Assembly (NCBI RefSeq): GCF_964204865.1
Contig: NC_135262.1
Location: 10,540,001-10,604,000, forward strand
DNA: 64,000 bases
Direction: 5' to 3'
Origin: Styela clava
Lineage: Eukaryota > Chordata > Ascidiacea > Stolidobranchia > Styelidae
The notes under the pieces are model-generated. The model did no database searches and was not told where the DNA came from. It saw only the letters and a list, made by a program, of their open reading frames with translations. The translations under genes and the position numbers were made by a program. The first letter of the stretch is position 1. Every line of letters begins with the position of its first letter. Shown piece after piece: positions 1 to 13,000 of the stretch.

Positions 1-325
1 TATATACACTAAAATAAATCAACTATACAAAAGAATCAACTGGATCATATTCCATAATGAAGAAGAAATCGTTAAATAGTTTCATATCCCAGATAACGAT
101 AAGCATGGACTGTAAACATCACTGGGGTACAGTCAATTTTTATTCCACTGACAGCGAAAATTCGGGCAAGGAGCAAATTCGCTGGTAAATTGTAGTAAAA
201 TTGTTTCTACAGGTGTATTCATTGCTTGCAACGGTGCCATGAAAAAAAAAAAAAATTGAATAACGGCGTAATATTGTTTGGGTAATGAAAAGTCCATATC
301 AGCGGGGTTAAATATAAATGCTTCA

Positions 326-1321
326 TCAATATTGCGGAATTGTAGCATGGGATTCGCACTTATCCAGAATGGTAGCATTAATCAAATTTACCTGACTTAT
401 GAAAGGAAATAACCTAAGTCTCCAATCTTCAAACAGACCAATAATACAGAGTGTTGCTATCAACAGTATGAAATCCATAATAATGGAATCGAAAATAGAA
501 ATCACCCATCCCGAAGTTAAAAAAGCTATAAATGAGCCTAAACCAAGAACAGCAATTGTTGTAATTGCCGATGTCAACGTACGCTTGATGGATTTCTTCA
601 TAATTCTAAAATTTGCATTTCTATTTTTGAATTTCAGCAAAGGATGGATAAATAAACTTACCAAAATGACTTGATAAGCAATGGTGAGAACAAAAAAGAA
701 AACACCGAGTGGTTTTTCAACCAAACTAGAACAGACCACCACGCAACCGACAGGGGAATTTTTAAAAACCCTACTGTTCATGAATAACAAGGAACCGACT
801 ATACTGAATGCAATTATAAACAAAACAAATATGTTCAGAGATCGTGCAGTTTTTCCAAACAGATAAGATAAATGTGAAGTGTAAAGCTTTCGTTGCCGCA
901 GCCACAACACCAAGAAAAGAGGCAAGACGCACAATAAGTACAAAACGTATTTTGCCATACGGACGCTGTTGCATATGTCGTCACCATAGAAAAAGTACAA
1001 TTCCAAAGCTTCTATGCCTTGCGAAACGACGGATAAGATGACTGATATCATTACCATATACCTCATTGCTTGCTCCAGGGGATTCCAACGTATTCTATCA
1101 TAGGTTCCCTTTTGCATTGCTCTTTCTTCAATTTCTATATTCGCTTGTCTCACTTTCCACGCATGATATAATGTCACGATCAATAAGAATATTTTGATAA
1201 GTGCTAAAATGGCTGTTAAAATCACAGCGGTCAACCACTGCGAATAAATCCCATCTTCATCTATTTGGTAATATCTTGAATAATTCTTCGCTGTCGCGTT
1301 GCTACAATCGACCAGCGCCAT
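326..1321 (-). CDS. Orphan seven-transmembrane protein, main exon
   Basis: An ATG at 1321 opens a 331-codon frame with seven strongly hydrophobic segments at about residues 29-53, 90-112, 122-142, 163-183, 205-232, 250-272 and 277-300, which fits a 7-TM membrane protein. I see no DRY motif after TM3 and no NPxxY in TM7, so it is not an ordinary class A GPCR; the family is not recognised. The frame probably does not end at 326. On the minus strand CAG|GTAAAT at 392/391 is a good splice donor just after the last helix and a short basic tail, so the final 22 codons are likely intron read-through. A second open stretch at 133-250 (minus), preceded by a long T tract near 241-255, could hold the last exon, but I cannot fix its acceptor. 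The 7-TM call is firm from hydropathy; ligand and pathway are unknown. Confidence 0.7.
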   Translation of the reverse strand: MALVDCSNATAKNYSRYYQIDEDGIYSQWLTAVILTAILALIKIFLLIVTLYHAWKVRQANIEIEERAMQKGTYDRIRWNPLEQAMRYMVMISVILSVVSQGIEALELYFFYGDDICNSVRMAKYVLYLLCVLPLFLVLWLRQRKLYTSHLSYLFGKTARSLNIFVLFIIAFSIVGSLLFMNSRVFKNSPVGCVVVCSSLVEKPLGVFFFVLTIAYQVILVSLFIHPLLKFKNRNANFRIMKKSIKRTLTSAITTIAVLGLGSFIAFLTSGWVISIFDSIIMDFILLIATLCIIGLFEDWRLRLFPFISQVNLINATILDKCESHATIPQY

Positions 1322-4098
1322 TTTGATATTAGAAACTACGTAAAAAGCAACAGTGGGAAAACTTGATATAACTACAAAAATATATAAGATAATTTGTAGA
1401 TAATCGTGAGATAGTATAGTAATAGATAGTTATAGATAATCACAAACAAACAACCTCGGGAACATCGTGTTCTCTTCTTCCGTTATTCTATGTTATTGCC
1501 AAATCAATGTATTCCAGCGAAATAACTCCGGTTTACGCAGACGATGGAGTGGCGAGTTCTATGATATCATGCGTGGATTGGATCCAGGAATTTTCTCCAA
1601 TTCGAAACAAGAGAGCAATGCTCAAATATATACAGACACGGAGGCCAAAACGATGTAGTATTAAATCTTTCACAGTACCGGTAGTCTGGCAACCAGATCA
1701 CCGAGATGTGATCACGGAACCACGGCACGGTGCCCAATTTTTAATTTTGAGGATGTCATCACGCTAAACTTCGAAGTGGGAAACGAATCCCATAGAGCCA
1801 ACAGATATTTTTATAAATAAAAATAATGGCCTTCTCGCGACAACAACATGCTTTAACTACTGGAATATAAGGCAATTGGTCCAGTAGCGATTTTCACAAA
1901 TCAGCAACATATTACCAAAACTATCCTTAGATCCAATTCGTGCGCAACAAGTATTTTTACGAGTTTTTTTTTAATATACGATTTTTGATTCGAGTTATTT
2001 TAGAAATGGTAACGAAATATGATTACTCGTGCAAGAATCGCTATGGCGTCGAGCCAGCAACGGCTTTTCATTCTTGCGTATGGCTGTACACCCACTTATG
2101 TTGGCTTTGTTCGCATTCGTAGGTAGGTGTGTGGTATGCTTTCCGTGTTTCAACATAAACGAAAGCCTAATTAACTGAATCACAACACTAGAACTCGAAT
2201 GTCTAACGAAAAAAAAACTGAAAATGCCAGCCGATTAATTCAAATACTTCATTATGGAATATTTTGGCCGTTTTTCTTAAATTTAATTCTTTAATAATCT
2301 GTAATACAAAGTCGTCTAATAGTGTAAACCGACCACCGTAATGTAAAAAAATCGATGAATTCAATTCGCCCGAACATTGTGATCAAATAACATATATATA
2401 CCCTATTGTTCAACTATATACTTCCAACTTATTCTAAACTTATATGAAGGCAGACTACATGCAGCAGTGCACAGCTAGCAATATTTGACTATTTAGCATT
2501 GGCACTCAATTCCTATATATGCATTTTTCTTAGTGTCACTTTTTTTGGATCTGTCTGCATCGGTAGCTAAATATAAAGTTTGACTAACGTTTAGTTTTGC
2601 ATCAGTGTGTTCTAAATCTGGTTAGCATAAACACAAAAACTATATTTGGAGACTGCAACAAACGGGGAAATTGCATGACTCGTTCTTACATCCTGTTCCA
2701 GCACTTTCGTAAATAGCCAGTTTCATAATACGTTGTGCAATTTATGGAAAGATTCCTTTGTTACGTCACAGCGAGACATGAATTCAAAGTGAAATGACGA
2801 TCTTATCAAACTGCTTACTTCGGAAAATAAGTAGTCAAAGCCAGTCAACTCATTTTGTGAGGTGTTTTCCCACTTTCACTCCGGACATATCTCTCTCTAT
2901 ACAAGCTATTTATTCGTGATTTGCAACAGTTACAGTTTTTAGAAGAAAAAAATTTCTGCTTCGGCATTGCTCACCAAATTTTATTGCGTGCCCGAATAGA
3001 GTGTTGGGGAGGCTCTAATTATTATCTCGAGTCGAGTGACCATTTAGCAAAAACTCGAAAAGATTAATCCCAATGTTTCAACCACTATTCCACCATAACA
3101 CGACTTCCGTGCCTATATATTTTAGCATTGCTCTCTTTTTATTATTATTACCAAAGCCATCATCCGCGAAATCGAGAATATGCGGCAGCGAGTTGTTTCA
3201 ATGACCAGTATCACTATCGAATGTATAAAATCTCAGGTTATACCCTCTCGTGTAGCTTTCTTCCGTGTAACAAGAAATAGTCATGCAGATATCCGTATAT
3301 TTCAAGAGTATGGTGTGAAGCAAAGGCCGGTTACCAACCGATCGTTGGATTTACGAAATACATTATCATAAATCATTCATTCCACTGCGTTAATCATCGC
3401 CTCAAAATATGCGGGAGTTTATGAAGCACGTTAGCACATAACCTTCACCGTAATCTAACGTTACCAATGCAAGATGTGGAAAACAACATGTCCTTCTGGA
3501 AAAAAAATTCCCCTTCCTCAGTTTCGAAGAATAATGTAACAGTAAAAGTGCAATCATGCAAAGCAAAAGCATTCAAAGACATTTTGGTGTACATTTATGG
3601 TCAAATATGACTCACGTTTATTGAGAATGATGATAAGTATATTTGTTATTTTCTGTATCTACCATATTTTATTCGATTCATTTTGTATTATAACGAACAA
3701 GGAACAATAATATTAATTTGTTTTTGTTAGAGAAAGAGAGAGAAATTTATTTCCTCAACCAGAATACAAGCACGAAACAATAAAAATTATAAACAAAATA
3801 CACAGTTATATGTTTTCGACCGGGGGGAGCGATACGACCATACGATAGGTTGTATGTTTGTGACATTATAAGCAACATATATAAAATAATTCAAACATAA
3901 TACGTCATGACAAACATTATACTATGGACATTGATAATTAATCATCAAATTACTTTATACCAGAGAAAACACAATGTTCAGATCAGGATTGATTATGTTA
4001 CGGATATACTACGAGGCATATCGTATTTAAATAGGTTATGTTATAGTAATCATTACCGAATAGATATCTATCTATATATTGCATTATATATTAAGATT
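1322..4098. other. Intergenic, no gene recognised
   Basis: This AT-rich stretch holds only short frames (86 codons or fewer) with no recognisable domain or splice-consistent chain. Near 3110-3145 a short stretch resembles the 3' tail of the LINE family seen at 26755-27003 and 57158-57325. TTTATT at 3746-3751, read on minus, is an AATAAA that could end the HSP70 transcript. Confidence 0.5.
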
Positions 4099-6021
4099 TC
4101 AGTCTAATTCTTCAATGGTAGGCCCAGCAGATGACTCTGATTTTGAGCTCGGTCCCGCATCGCCGGCTCCGTGAAAATCGGCACCACCAGCTTCTTGGTG
4201 AAGTTTAGTCAGGATTGGTGACGAGATATTTTCAAGTTCCTTTTGTTGATCTTCATACTGTTCTTTTGAAGCTGCTTGATTGTTTTCAATCCATTCAATG
4301 GTTTCTTTGCATTTTTGCAAAACCGCTGATCTGTCGTTTTCTGTAAGTTTATTTTTCGAGCTGTCGTTTTCTACAGCGGCTTTTACGTTGTACACAAGTG
4401 ATTCCAAGCTGTTTTTAGCTTGGATGCGACTTTTTTCTCTCTCGTCCTCCTCTTTATATTTATTTGCGTCATTGATCATTTGCTGGATTTCTTCTTTCCT
4501 GAGTCGGCCTCTGTCGTTTGTGATAGTAATTTTGTTTTCTCTGCCGGTACTTTCGTCTAGCGCTGAGACGTTGAGAATCCCGTTTGCATCAATGTCAAAG
4601 CATACATTGATTTGAGGTATTCCCCTCGGCGCCGGTGGAATACCTGAAAGTTCGAATTTTCCCAAAAGATGATTATCCTTTGTCATTGCCCGTTCTCCTT
4701 CGAAAACTTGTATAAGAACACCAGGCTGATTGTCGGCATACGTTGAAAATTTTTGGGTAATTTTTGAAGGAATCGTCGTGTTTCGTTTCACTAATGCAGT
4801 CATAACTCCACCCGCTGTCTCAATACCAAGAGACAAAGGTGCCACATCAAGAAGTAGCACATCTTGGATTTCTTCTGCCTTGTCGCCAGATAAAATAGCC
4901 GCCTGTACTGCGGCCCCATAAGCAACAGCCTCGTCTGGATTGATGGAGTTGTTTAATTCTTTTCCATTGAAAAAATCTTGCAGCAATTGCTTAATTTTAG
5001 GAATCCGGGTTGACCCACCGACCAAAACAACTTCATCAATGTTACTTTTATCTAGCTTGGCATCACGTAAAGCTTGCTCAACCGGCACTAAAGTGCTGCG
5101 AAAAAGATCAGAACAAGTGTCTTCAAATTTTGCTTTAGTAATGGTGGTGGAATAATCAACCCCTTCGAATAGAGAATCAAGCTCAATGCTCGCTTGCGAC
5201 GAAGATGAAAGTGTTCGTTTTGCTCGTTCACAAGCTGTATGTAGTCTTCGTAGTGCTCTCTTGTTCTGAGATAAATCCTTTTTGTGTTTTCTTTGAATCT
5301 CAATCAAAATTTTGCTTACCATACGATTGTCGAAGTCTTCACCACCAAGATGAGTATCACCTCTTGTGGATTTAACTTCAAATATTCCATCGTCGATGGA
5401 TAAAACGCTAACATCAAAAGTGCCACCACCCAAATCAAAGATTAGTACGTTGTGTTCTCCGCCACCTTTTTTATCGAGTCCGTATGCAATCGCGGCGGCG
5501 GTCGGCTCATTGATAATTCGTAAAACGTTCAGTCCAGCTATAGCTCCAGCATCTTTGGTCGCCTGTCTCTGCGAATCGTTAAAATAGGCTGGAACTGTCA
5601 CAACCGCGTCTTTCACCTTTGAACCCAAATAAGATTCGGCGGTTTCTTTCATTTTTACCAAGACCATCGAGCTTATTTCTTCAGGATAAAATGATTTAGT
5701 TTCATTCTTATAATTAACTTCAATTTTTGGTCTACCGTCGACTTCTAAAACTTTGAAAGGCCAGTGTTTCATATCGCTACGCACAGTCTGGTCTTCGAAT
5801 TTTCTACCAATCAATCGTTTTGCATCGAAAACGCTGTTTGTAGGATTCATTGCAACTTGATTTTTCGCCGCATCTCCTATGAGTCTCTCTGTATCGTTGA
5901 AAGCAACATAGCTCGGCGTTGTTCTATTGCCTTGATCATTCGCTATAATTTCAATTTTCCCGTGCTGAAAAACACCTACGCAAGAATAGGTAGTACCAAG
6001 ATCAATTCCTATCGCAGGCAT
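4099..6021 (-). CDS. HSP70: Cytosolic HSP70 chaperone, intronless
   Basis: ATP-dependent folding chaperone of the cytosol and nucleus. The 640-residue protein has all three HSP70 signatures: IDLGTTYS near residues 6-13, [11 protein letters not shown] near 195-205 and [12 protein letters not shown] near 332-343. A substrate-binding beta domain (about 395-505) and a helical lid with a Gly/Ser-rich tail follow. Length matches the family. No intron interrupts the frame, as in stress-inducible HSP70 genes of many animals. The tail lacks GGMP repeats. It ends IEELD where cytosolic HSP70 normally ends IEEVD, the TPR-cochaperone docking motif, so the Val position carries Leu. A TATAAAT lies about 125 bp upstream of the ATG. 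I looked for perfect nGAAnnTTCn heat-shock elements upstream and found only imperfect ones, for example around 6211-6218, so heat induction is inferred from the intronless structure. Confidence 0.97.
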   Translation of the reverse strand: MPAIGIDLGTTYSCVGVFQHGKIEIIANDQGNRTTPSYVAFNDTERLIGDAAKNQVAMNPTNSVFDAKRLIGRKFEDQTVRSDMKHWPFKVLEVDGRPKIEVNYKNETKSFYPEEISSMVLVKMKETAESYLGSKVKDAVVTVPAYFNDSQRQATKDAGAIAGLNVLRIINEPTAAAIAYGLDKKGGGEHNVLIFDLGGGTFDVSVLSIDDGIFEVKSTRGDTHLGGEDFDNRMVSKILIEIQRKHKKDLSQNKRALRRLHTACERAKRTLSSSSQASIELDSLFEGVDYSTTITKAKFEDTCSDLFRSTLVPVEQALRDAKLDKSNIDEVVLVGGSTRIPKIKQLLQDFFNGKELNNSINPDEAVAYGAAVQAAILSGDKAEEIQDVLLLDVAPLSLGIETAGGVMTALVKRNTTIPSKITQKFSTYADNQPGVLIQVFEGERAMTKDNHLLGKFELSGIPPAPRGIPQINVCFDIDANGILNVSALDESTGRENKITITNDRGRLRKEEIQQMINDANKYKEEDEREKSRIQAKNSLESLVYNVKAAVENDSSKNKLTENDRSAVLQKCKETIEWIENNQAASKEQYEDQQKELENISSPILTKLHQEAGGADFHGAGDAGPSSKSESSAGPTIEELD

Positions 6022-6146
6022 AATACTATTATGTACTGTTCAAAACGTTCGCGAAAAATCGAACTATTCTGGTGATCGGTTGTTCACGTTTGCGACAAAT
6101 TCGACAGACGACGCTCTTTTTCATCGAGCCTTACCGGAACCAGATG

Positions 6147-6153
6147 ATTTATA
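6147..6153 (-). promoter_or_regulatory. Probable TATA box of HSP70
   Basis: The minus strand reads TATAAAT about 125 bp upstream of the HSP70 ATG, which would leave a 5' UTR of roughly 95-100 bases. Placement is inferred from motif and distance only. Confidence 0.5.
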
Positions 6154-7038
6154 TCGATCGTGAACGGACATCTGTCATCATTGATTAGCAGGCGAATCTG
6201 ATTAATCACATTCAAGATTATACCAAGACCTCATAATACACTAACAACGCGTTTTTTTTACAGAGTGGTTCCAATTATCTTGCATCGCACTTTCGCAAAT
6301 TTAGTTCTGTAACGTTACACCTGGCCAACGTCAGATTTCCCCAAACGAGTAGTTTACAACGATAGTTGTATAATGTTTAATGAATAAATATTGTAAAAGG
6401 GGGGAAGAAAGCGCCATTTGTAACACGCTACTCAACCATACAACACATTTATTTAGTAATTTTTCCATTTTAATAAACTTTCGTGTCAGATATTGGGGCC
6501 TTATCCTACAAGGGAAAAATATCCCGAAGACAGAAGGCACATATTCAAAGAAATCGATTAAAATGAATTGATTATGGCGTTCCAATATTGATGTGGAGAT
6601 AACTCATCAAAAGACTGGCACTGTATAAACGATTTCAACAGACATTATCTCTACCTCTTAAGTCGCCGATTGCTTTGCTCTCACCGTTTTTTTTTCAACT
6701 TTAAAAAACCCTGGCATCGCAGCGTTCCCTCAAGCGAGTAACGAATTTTCAAGTTATACTTTCCAAGTATTCACTTTTATGTAAGAGTGTTTCGTCTTCT
6801 ATCATACTTTAGAACTTACCGCGTAGTTGTATTGTCTTCAATGTTCACTATATTTTAATGAGAAAAAAGTGGAAGAATGCATTCTGTGCAGACTGTGCAT
6901 TGTGTATTTCGGAATGTGGTAAATTGAAAAAGATAAATAAAATTTAGAGAAATAATGAACAAGCAATATTATATAATATTAAAATGAATTCATTGACGCA
7001 TTAGATTCCAGTGTTTATCAACTTCAATTAGTAAATGG
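6154..7038. other. HSP70 upstream / zinc-finger gene downstream region
   Basis: This spacer contains the distal HSP70 promoter and the 3' flank of the zinc-finger gene. I see no convincing coding frame or repeat in it. Confidence 0.4.
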
Positions 7039-10000
7039 TCATCCTGCATTATTACTCTCAAAAGATTTATCTTCCGACAAACTTTCATCTTTTTGGTTTC
7101 CATCAATAGTTATGTTTGTTTTCACTTTTGGTATAACAGATAAGTCCAGTGATTTGGAAGGCCGAGATTCTGAATTGAAAATTGCAAACAATGATCCACA
7201 TTTCATTATTGCGTCCTTTTTAAACTTAAAAAGTGCAGCATTTTTTGGCACTATCTATATAACATTATGTGGGGTGACCCGAAGAAAAAACAGGACTATG
7301 AATTTCTTCCTTACTTCTGATAAAATGAAGAAAATATATTGACACTTGAACTTCTGTTTGTGTATGGTTGTGAAAGTTTCAGTAATCTACAACGCAACAA
7401 TGCTAGAAGCACAAATGATTTTACTTTTCCATTTACAAGAAAACTCCCCGTTCTTCTTAGTTTTCATTGCTTGATAAGGCTATTTTACATTTTTTTTTCA
7501 CTTTGTTGAGCATGAATTGTTTGAACGTAATGGGATTTCGAATACACCAATCAAAATAACACTCATGAATACCACTGAAAAGATAAATAGGGGGCCCATG
7601 AGTGCTAAAAGCCTGGGGCCACGAGCCATAACAGTTTGGGAACCTGATTCATAACTTGATGATTAGCAGTTAATGAACTTAAATTTAAATGAAATACCTG
7701 TATTCTCGTTAGTCACGTTACTTTCTGTTGGTAATTCTACTTCTTGCTGTTGGATAACTAATAAATGGCCATCTTGCCTTCGAATCACAATTTCACCAGT
7801 ATCCTAGAAATCAATATAATAATGGAAGTGTATACAAAATTTTTTTTAATAAGAATAGCCAAGTTTCTCTGAAACATGGAACCGTTTACCAAAATTCAAA
7901 TAGTAATTACAGAAGTAGTTTACTAAAAGGAAATGTAAAATTACGGTACATCTTGTATTATGATATAACTGTAATTGTGTATTTTGATGACATATGCTGT
8001 GTATAGTATACAAATCAAATATCATAACAACGGTCACCGGTAGATTCATGTGTCATCTAACATTACCAGTCATTTGTTAATGTCACCAATGTAGAGTATT
8101 ATTACAACAGGAAGTATTATTATGCATTTTTAGGTGACCAGTACAAAACTAGCCTTTGTATTTTAATTATAAATAAGATTTCTAATTAGTCTTTATACAT
8201 AAATAAATCATACTTTTATGAGATCCCATTCTATTCTCAGTATGATTTTTAGATAAAAGTTACCTGAATAAAAACAGCATCCCCTGGTTGGTGGATTTGT
8301 TGCAATAAATCAGCTTCTAATCCACCAAGTTGTACCATAGCCACCTTGAAGTATAAAGAAATATTTTTGGTTAGTAAATTATTTGTAAATAACAAAACTA
8401 TTACTATTCTACTTTATATCTTGCTTGTAATATAAAATCATAACAAGCTAACAATATTAAATTGTGAACTGTTATATGCATCTGCAACAAAAATAAATAA
8501 TTGAATAAATATTCAATAACTCGAAATGGGCTGGTGAATGAATATAATTTCGTTCATCATAACATTAGGCCACCTTATTGTATTTTCTCTCGCCAGGGAT
8601 AAATGTGAAAATCTCATCTTAATATCAAGGTTTTCATTTGGATAAATTAGTGACTATTAACATTTAATTACCGAACAGTATACTGTGATATTTGTTTTCC
8701 GAATAGACCATGATAAAAAAAACTAACGCATAAAGCAATTTGCCACATTGAAAAATCCACCAGGTTATCCAATACATATACCAAATATGAATATATGATA
8801 TAGGAAAATATATTTTACAAAAAGGGTGGAAATAATATTTAAAACTTGTATATATAAAAAGAAATCCTGTAATTATTGTACCTCTTCTTTAGAATCTGAT
8901 AAATTATCGGATGTGACAGACTTTTTATTATCTGGAAACACAAAACCAATTTTAAGATTAAAACCAACATATGAACAAGGCATACTAATCTCTACATATT
9001 TGGAATCCCAGAAATTAGTTTTAATATGTTACTTATTCAAGCTTTGCTTTGCTCCGAACAAGGCCACCGATATCTAACAATGTGTTACCTAGCGCATGAT
9101 TGCCACCAGGTATATTCATGTCAAAGATAAATAAAGCACAACCGGTGTATAGCAAAACGATATAATTTGCCTACGTTTCGAATTTCTATTCAGAAAAACT
9201 TCATCAGGGCATGATATGAAGAGTACACACACTATCATATATATATAGAGTAGAAAAATAAAAAAGTTAGTAAAAATTAAACGGCGTGAAAAACTGAAAA
9301 AAAGGGACAATATGATAATATATCCGAGTGAATAAGCGCAAGTTCAAACAATTACGCGACTATCTACACAATGATTTATATACATGCGGGAACAATGTAG
9401 TTTCTTTATATCAACAAAGAGAAAAATTCAATGAACGATAAATGAATGAACGATTTTTACTATCTTTTTTATTTTTCTACTCTATATATATACGATAGTG
9501 TACTCTTCATATCATGACCTGATGAAGTTTTTCTGAATAGAAATTCGAAACGTCGGCAAATTATATCGTTTTGCTATACACCGGTTGTGCTTAAATGTGT
9601 TACCTAAATAGCTACTGTTATTTGGAAGGACTTTTCGCTTCAGCATTGCCTACGCAATTTATTACAGTCTAGGTGTGGTGGGGGGGGGGGGGGGATTCGA
9701 CACACTCAACAACTCGTGAAATCTGCAACACTGCAACAAATTAAAATAGAAGAATCGGCTAACATCAAAAAAATTTCATCTGTTGAGTCAGATGTGATAA
9801 GACATTATATTATGTATCATTTGGAGAAGATGAAATCAATCCTACATAAATTACACGATATATGTGTAGTATGATATATACATATTAAATAATTTAAACA
9901 GAAAAACAAAATCAATTTCATTGCCTTTTAATATGATCAATAAAAAACATCAAAAACGTGTTTTTACTTTGTTTTATACTTCCTTGTTGTGAAACCTGGA

Positions 10001-13000
10001 TTAAAACTGATTTGTTATCTTCGGATTCTTGCATTTCTTTATTTGAAGATTCTTCAATCTAAAATTAACAGAAAATAGATATTACAAAAAAAGAAGCTGA
10101 ATAAAGGGTAAATTGACAAAATTTAAAATCAAATTAGGCCTTGAAAATACTTTTTTATGAATGATTTTCTCATGAAATTTTGCACATTTAAACAGATGGG
10201 CAAATAAAAAAATACTTGAATGAGAAGAATCTTTCTCGTTTAGCATATCCTACTACAGCGGTTTATCTTTATTGTTACATAACAACAGAGATAGACACAA
10301 CTTGCCATAATTTCGCAAGCTACAGTTAATTTATCTGCTGAATCGAGTTTAGCAAACATGAGTGATTTTTTGGGCATTTCAAAGGGAAAATCAAGCATAG
10401 ATGGTGGCGCTTCAGAAGTGTGTGTACCAATATGGAGGTAACTAATTTTGTTCGCCTACTTTACATCAAGTTGTTTGAAGGGACGAAAGCCTATGGGTGG
10501 GGGGGAATATTCACTTGGTTAACACAGATAGTCCCCGAACTCGTAATAGAACTAAAATAAAGAAAATCTGAATAAAATTATGGTCTAACGGCTAACCCCA
10601 ACCTGGCCCAACCCCAATTGCCATTGACCGACACTTACCACAGTATCTTTACCAATCACAGTTGATTTCAATACCGCTCCAGAAGGTAGAGTTATATAGG
10701 TAGCAGCTGGTCTTTTAGGACTATCAGCAGAAATAGTATTTGTTAAACTTTCTGTTTTTTCTTTGTCATTTTCATCTTGAATTTCAATCTCATGCGTCAG
10801 TGTGCCGTCTGGATTTTGGTGTCGCTTAAAATGTTGATTGAGACCGTATCTATCGTGCGTAGCATAGTGACATAAACCACAAACGAACTGCTCTCCAGTG
10901 TGCTTTCTTCGCATGTGAGTATCGAGGCAATGCTTCTGAATGGACCTGAAAAAGGAAGAGAAAAACATTGTTTTGGATTTCATGAAAGTTCTAATTGAAG
11001 AGAAAAAAAAGAGGATTAAACAATTATTGATATAAAAATAAAGTGTATAAAATAGAGGAAAACTTATATTTAAAATTACTCATATTAAAAAAAAGAAGGT
11101 GTTTGATTATATTTTTGTGAAAAATCCAGATATTGGAATGTAAAATTTAACATTCGTTATGTTTTTCCGCGTAATTGGTTTTCAACTTATTGGAGAAGAA
11201 GAGTTCCAGAATTCCAATCAATACATTTTTAACCTTTCATTTGTGTTACCTGTAATTGCAATACTGACAACTGTATGGTTTATCATCAGTATGTGTACGT
11301 TTATGTCTTCTTAGTGATGATCTATCTGGAGTAGCATAGTCACATAGTTCATGGTCACATTTATACGGTTTTTCACCTGAAATTATATAAATAACAATAA
11401 ATATTACTAAAAAATTTAGTAATTACCCTTCTGTACCTCATATTTGGTAACCAATCAATACTTCATATTTATAGTTTTTCACCTCACATGTATTTAAATA
11501 AAAGTAGATAAAAAATAGTACACAGGATTCAACCTTAGTAGAACAACAAGGAGGCAAAAACAAGTGCATTCCATCGTCTAGACTTGAATTGCTAGACGAT
11601 GAATCTATATTCTTAGGAATAGAATTTTTAAAATATTCCTTATTATAGCTGTAACTACTGGCCATTCCTGACAGGAATATAATTGCTGGGGTGTAATTAT
11701 GAATTAAACCAATCCAACACATACTGAATCAAAAATGTTTAAAATAATAGGTTGACCACGATGCTAACCTGTGTGTATTCTTTTGTGCATTATCAGAGAT
11801 TCTTTTAATCGAGTTGAATGTCCACATTGATCACAAACAAATGGTTTCACATCGAGATGGATTTCCATATGTTTATCTAAATTCTTTTTCGTTGAAAGTT
11901 GTCTTTTGCATAACCTGAAAACAGAGATTGGGATTGGTAAACCATAAAATATTTATCAAGTAGCATTTGTCCTAAGACTGGTTTTACAGCATTTTCCATT
12001 CGTACCACTGGGGTTTTCCAGAAAGACACCCAGTCTTCAGTCCGCCCATGGGCACTTATTTTAGGTAGGCATTTATATCATGCTAAGATTCAACCCTTTT
12101 CGTGCCTTAATTATAAATTTATATCGGCCTCCAAAGTACACTGAAATTACCATTTGACAAGAAAAATGAGAGGCAACTCGAGACGCAATATATCTCATCT
12201 TTGTTTATATATGGAGCAGCTGGATGCAATATTTCCAGACACGTGATCGAACAGCTGTTCAGCGGAGTCAAAGGCCATATACAGATGTCATAAAACAGCT
12301 CGGGTGATTATGTGGACCATGTCTTATTTTACCAATTTGCCCGTTTTTCAATAAACAGTACTCGGCAGCTTTCCAGAAAACCCTGATATCATTTTACTGC
12401 ACAACAAATACCCCCCAAAATAGACAAATTCATCGAACTATCAAATCAAACTGAAAGCTTACTCGCAAATATATTTTTCTTCAGATTCTATTCTCTGTGG
12501 TTTACCGGATTCATCGAGACCAGAACAAGTTCGCTGATGTGCTATCATATTTCTCCGATGCTTAAAAGTACGTTTGCACCTACCGATAAAAAAGAAAATT
12601 AAATTCTGACTGTCTAAATTTGTTCAAAAAAGGATTTTCAACATAATTAATTTATTAAATATTTTTAATTTAAAATTCGACAACTTGGTGAAAAGAGCAA
12701 GTTGCGTAAAGATAATTAATATAAAAAGTCAATTAATCAAGATTTGAAATTTCATGGTGAAGCCTCACATACAACAACTAAAGCAGGAAATGATAAATCG
12801 GGAAATTATTCATGTCTAACAAGAAAGATTCTGGGTACTTGAAAAGCTTCTTAATGTATGTGAGATATTTCTGGAGATTCTTGTTCATATAGTGTGAAAT
12901 GCCATATAATACAAAACGTTTTTGAACAGTACCATAACAATGAGGGATAAATAAAATAATGACTAATAATGCTGTAGAAGCGTATTCAATATGTTCTTAT

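Noticed and set aside
133..378. 81-codon minus frame overlapping the end of the 7-TM exon
   Set aside because: Its first half lies in the predicted intron and includes a long poly-T tract; part may be a last exon but I could not define an acceptor.
1467..1767. Two overlapping short plus frames
   Set aside because: No motif, no splice-consistent continuation, and the frames overlap each other; likely chance.
6160..6350. Heat-shock elements upstream of HSP70
   Set aside because: Only near matches to nGAAnnTTCn; no perfect inverted pair was found by eye.
9996..10058. Exon 14 extended to an in-frame stop at 3' (terminal exon)
   Set aside because: Reading through gives a stop about 33 codons on, but the CAG|GTTTCA donor joins in phase to two further exons with good sites, so the internal-exon model is preferred. 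An alternative short isoform remains possible.
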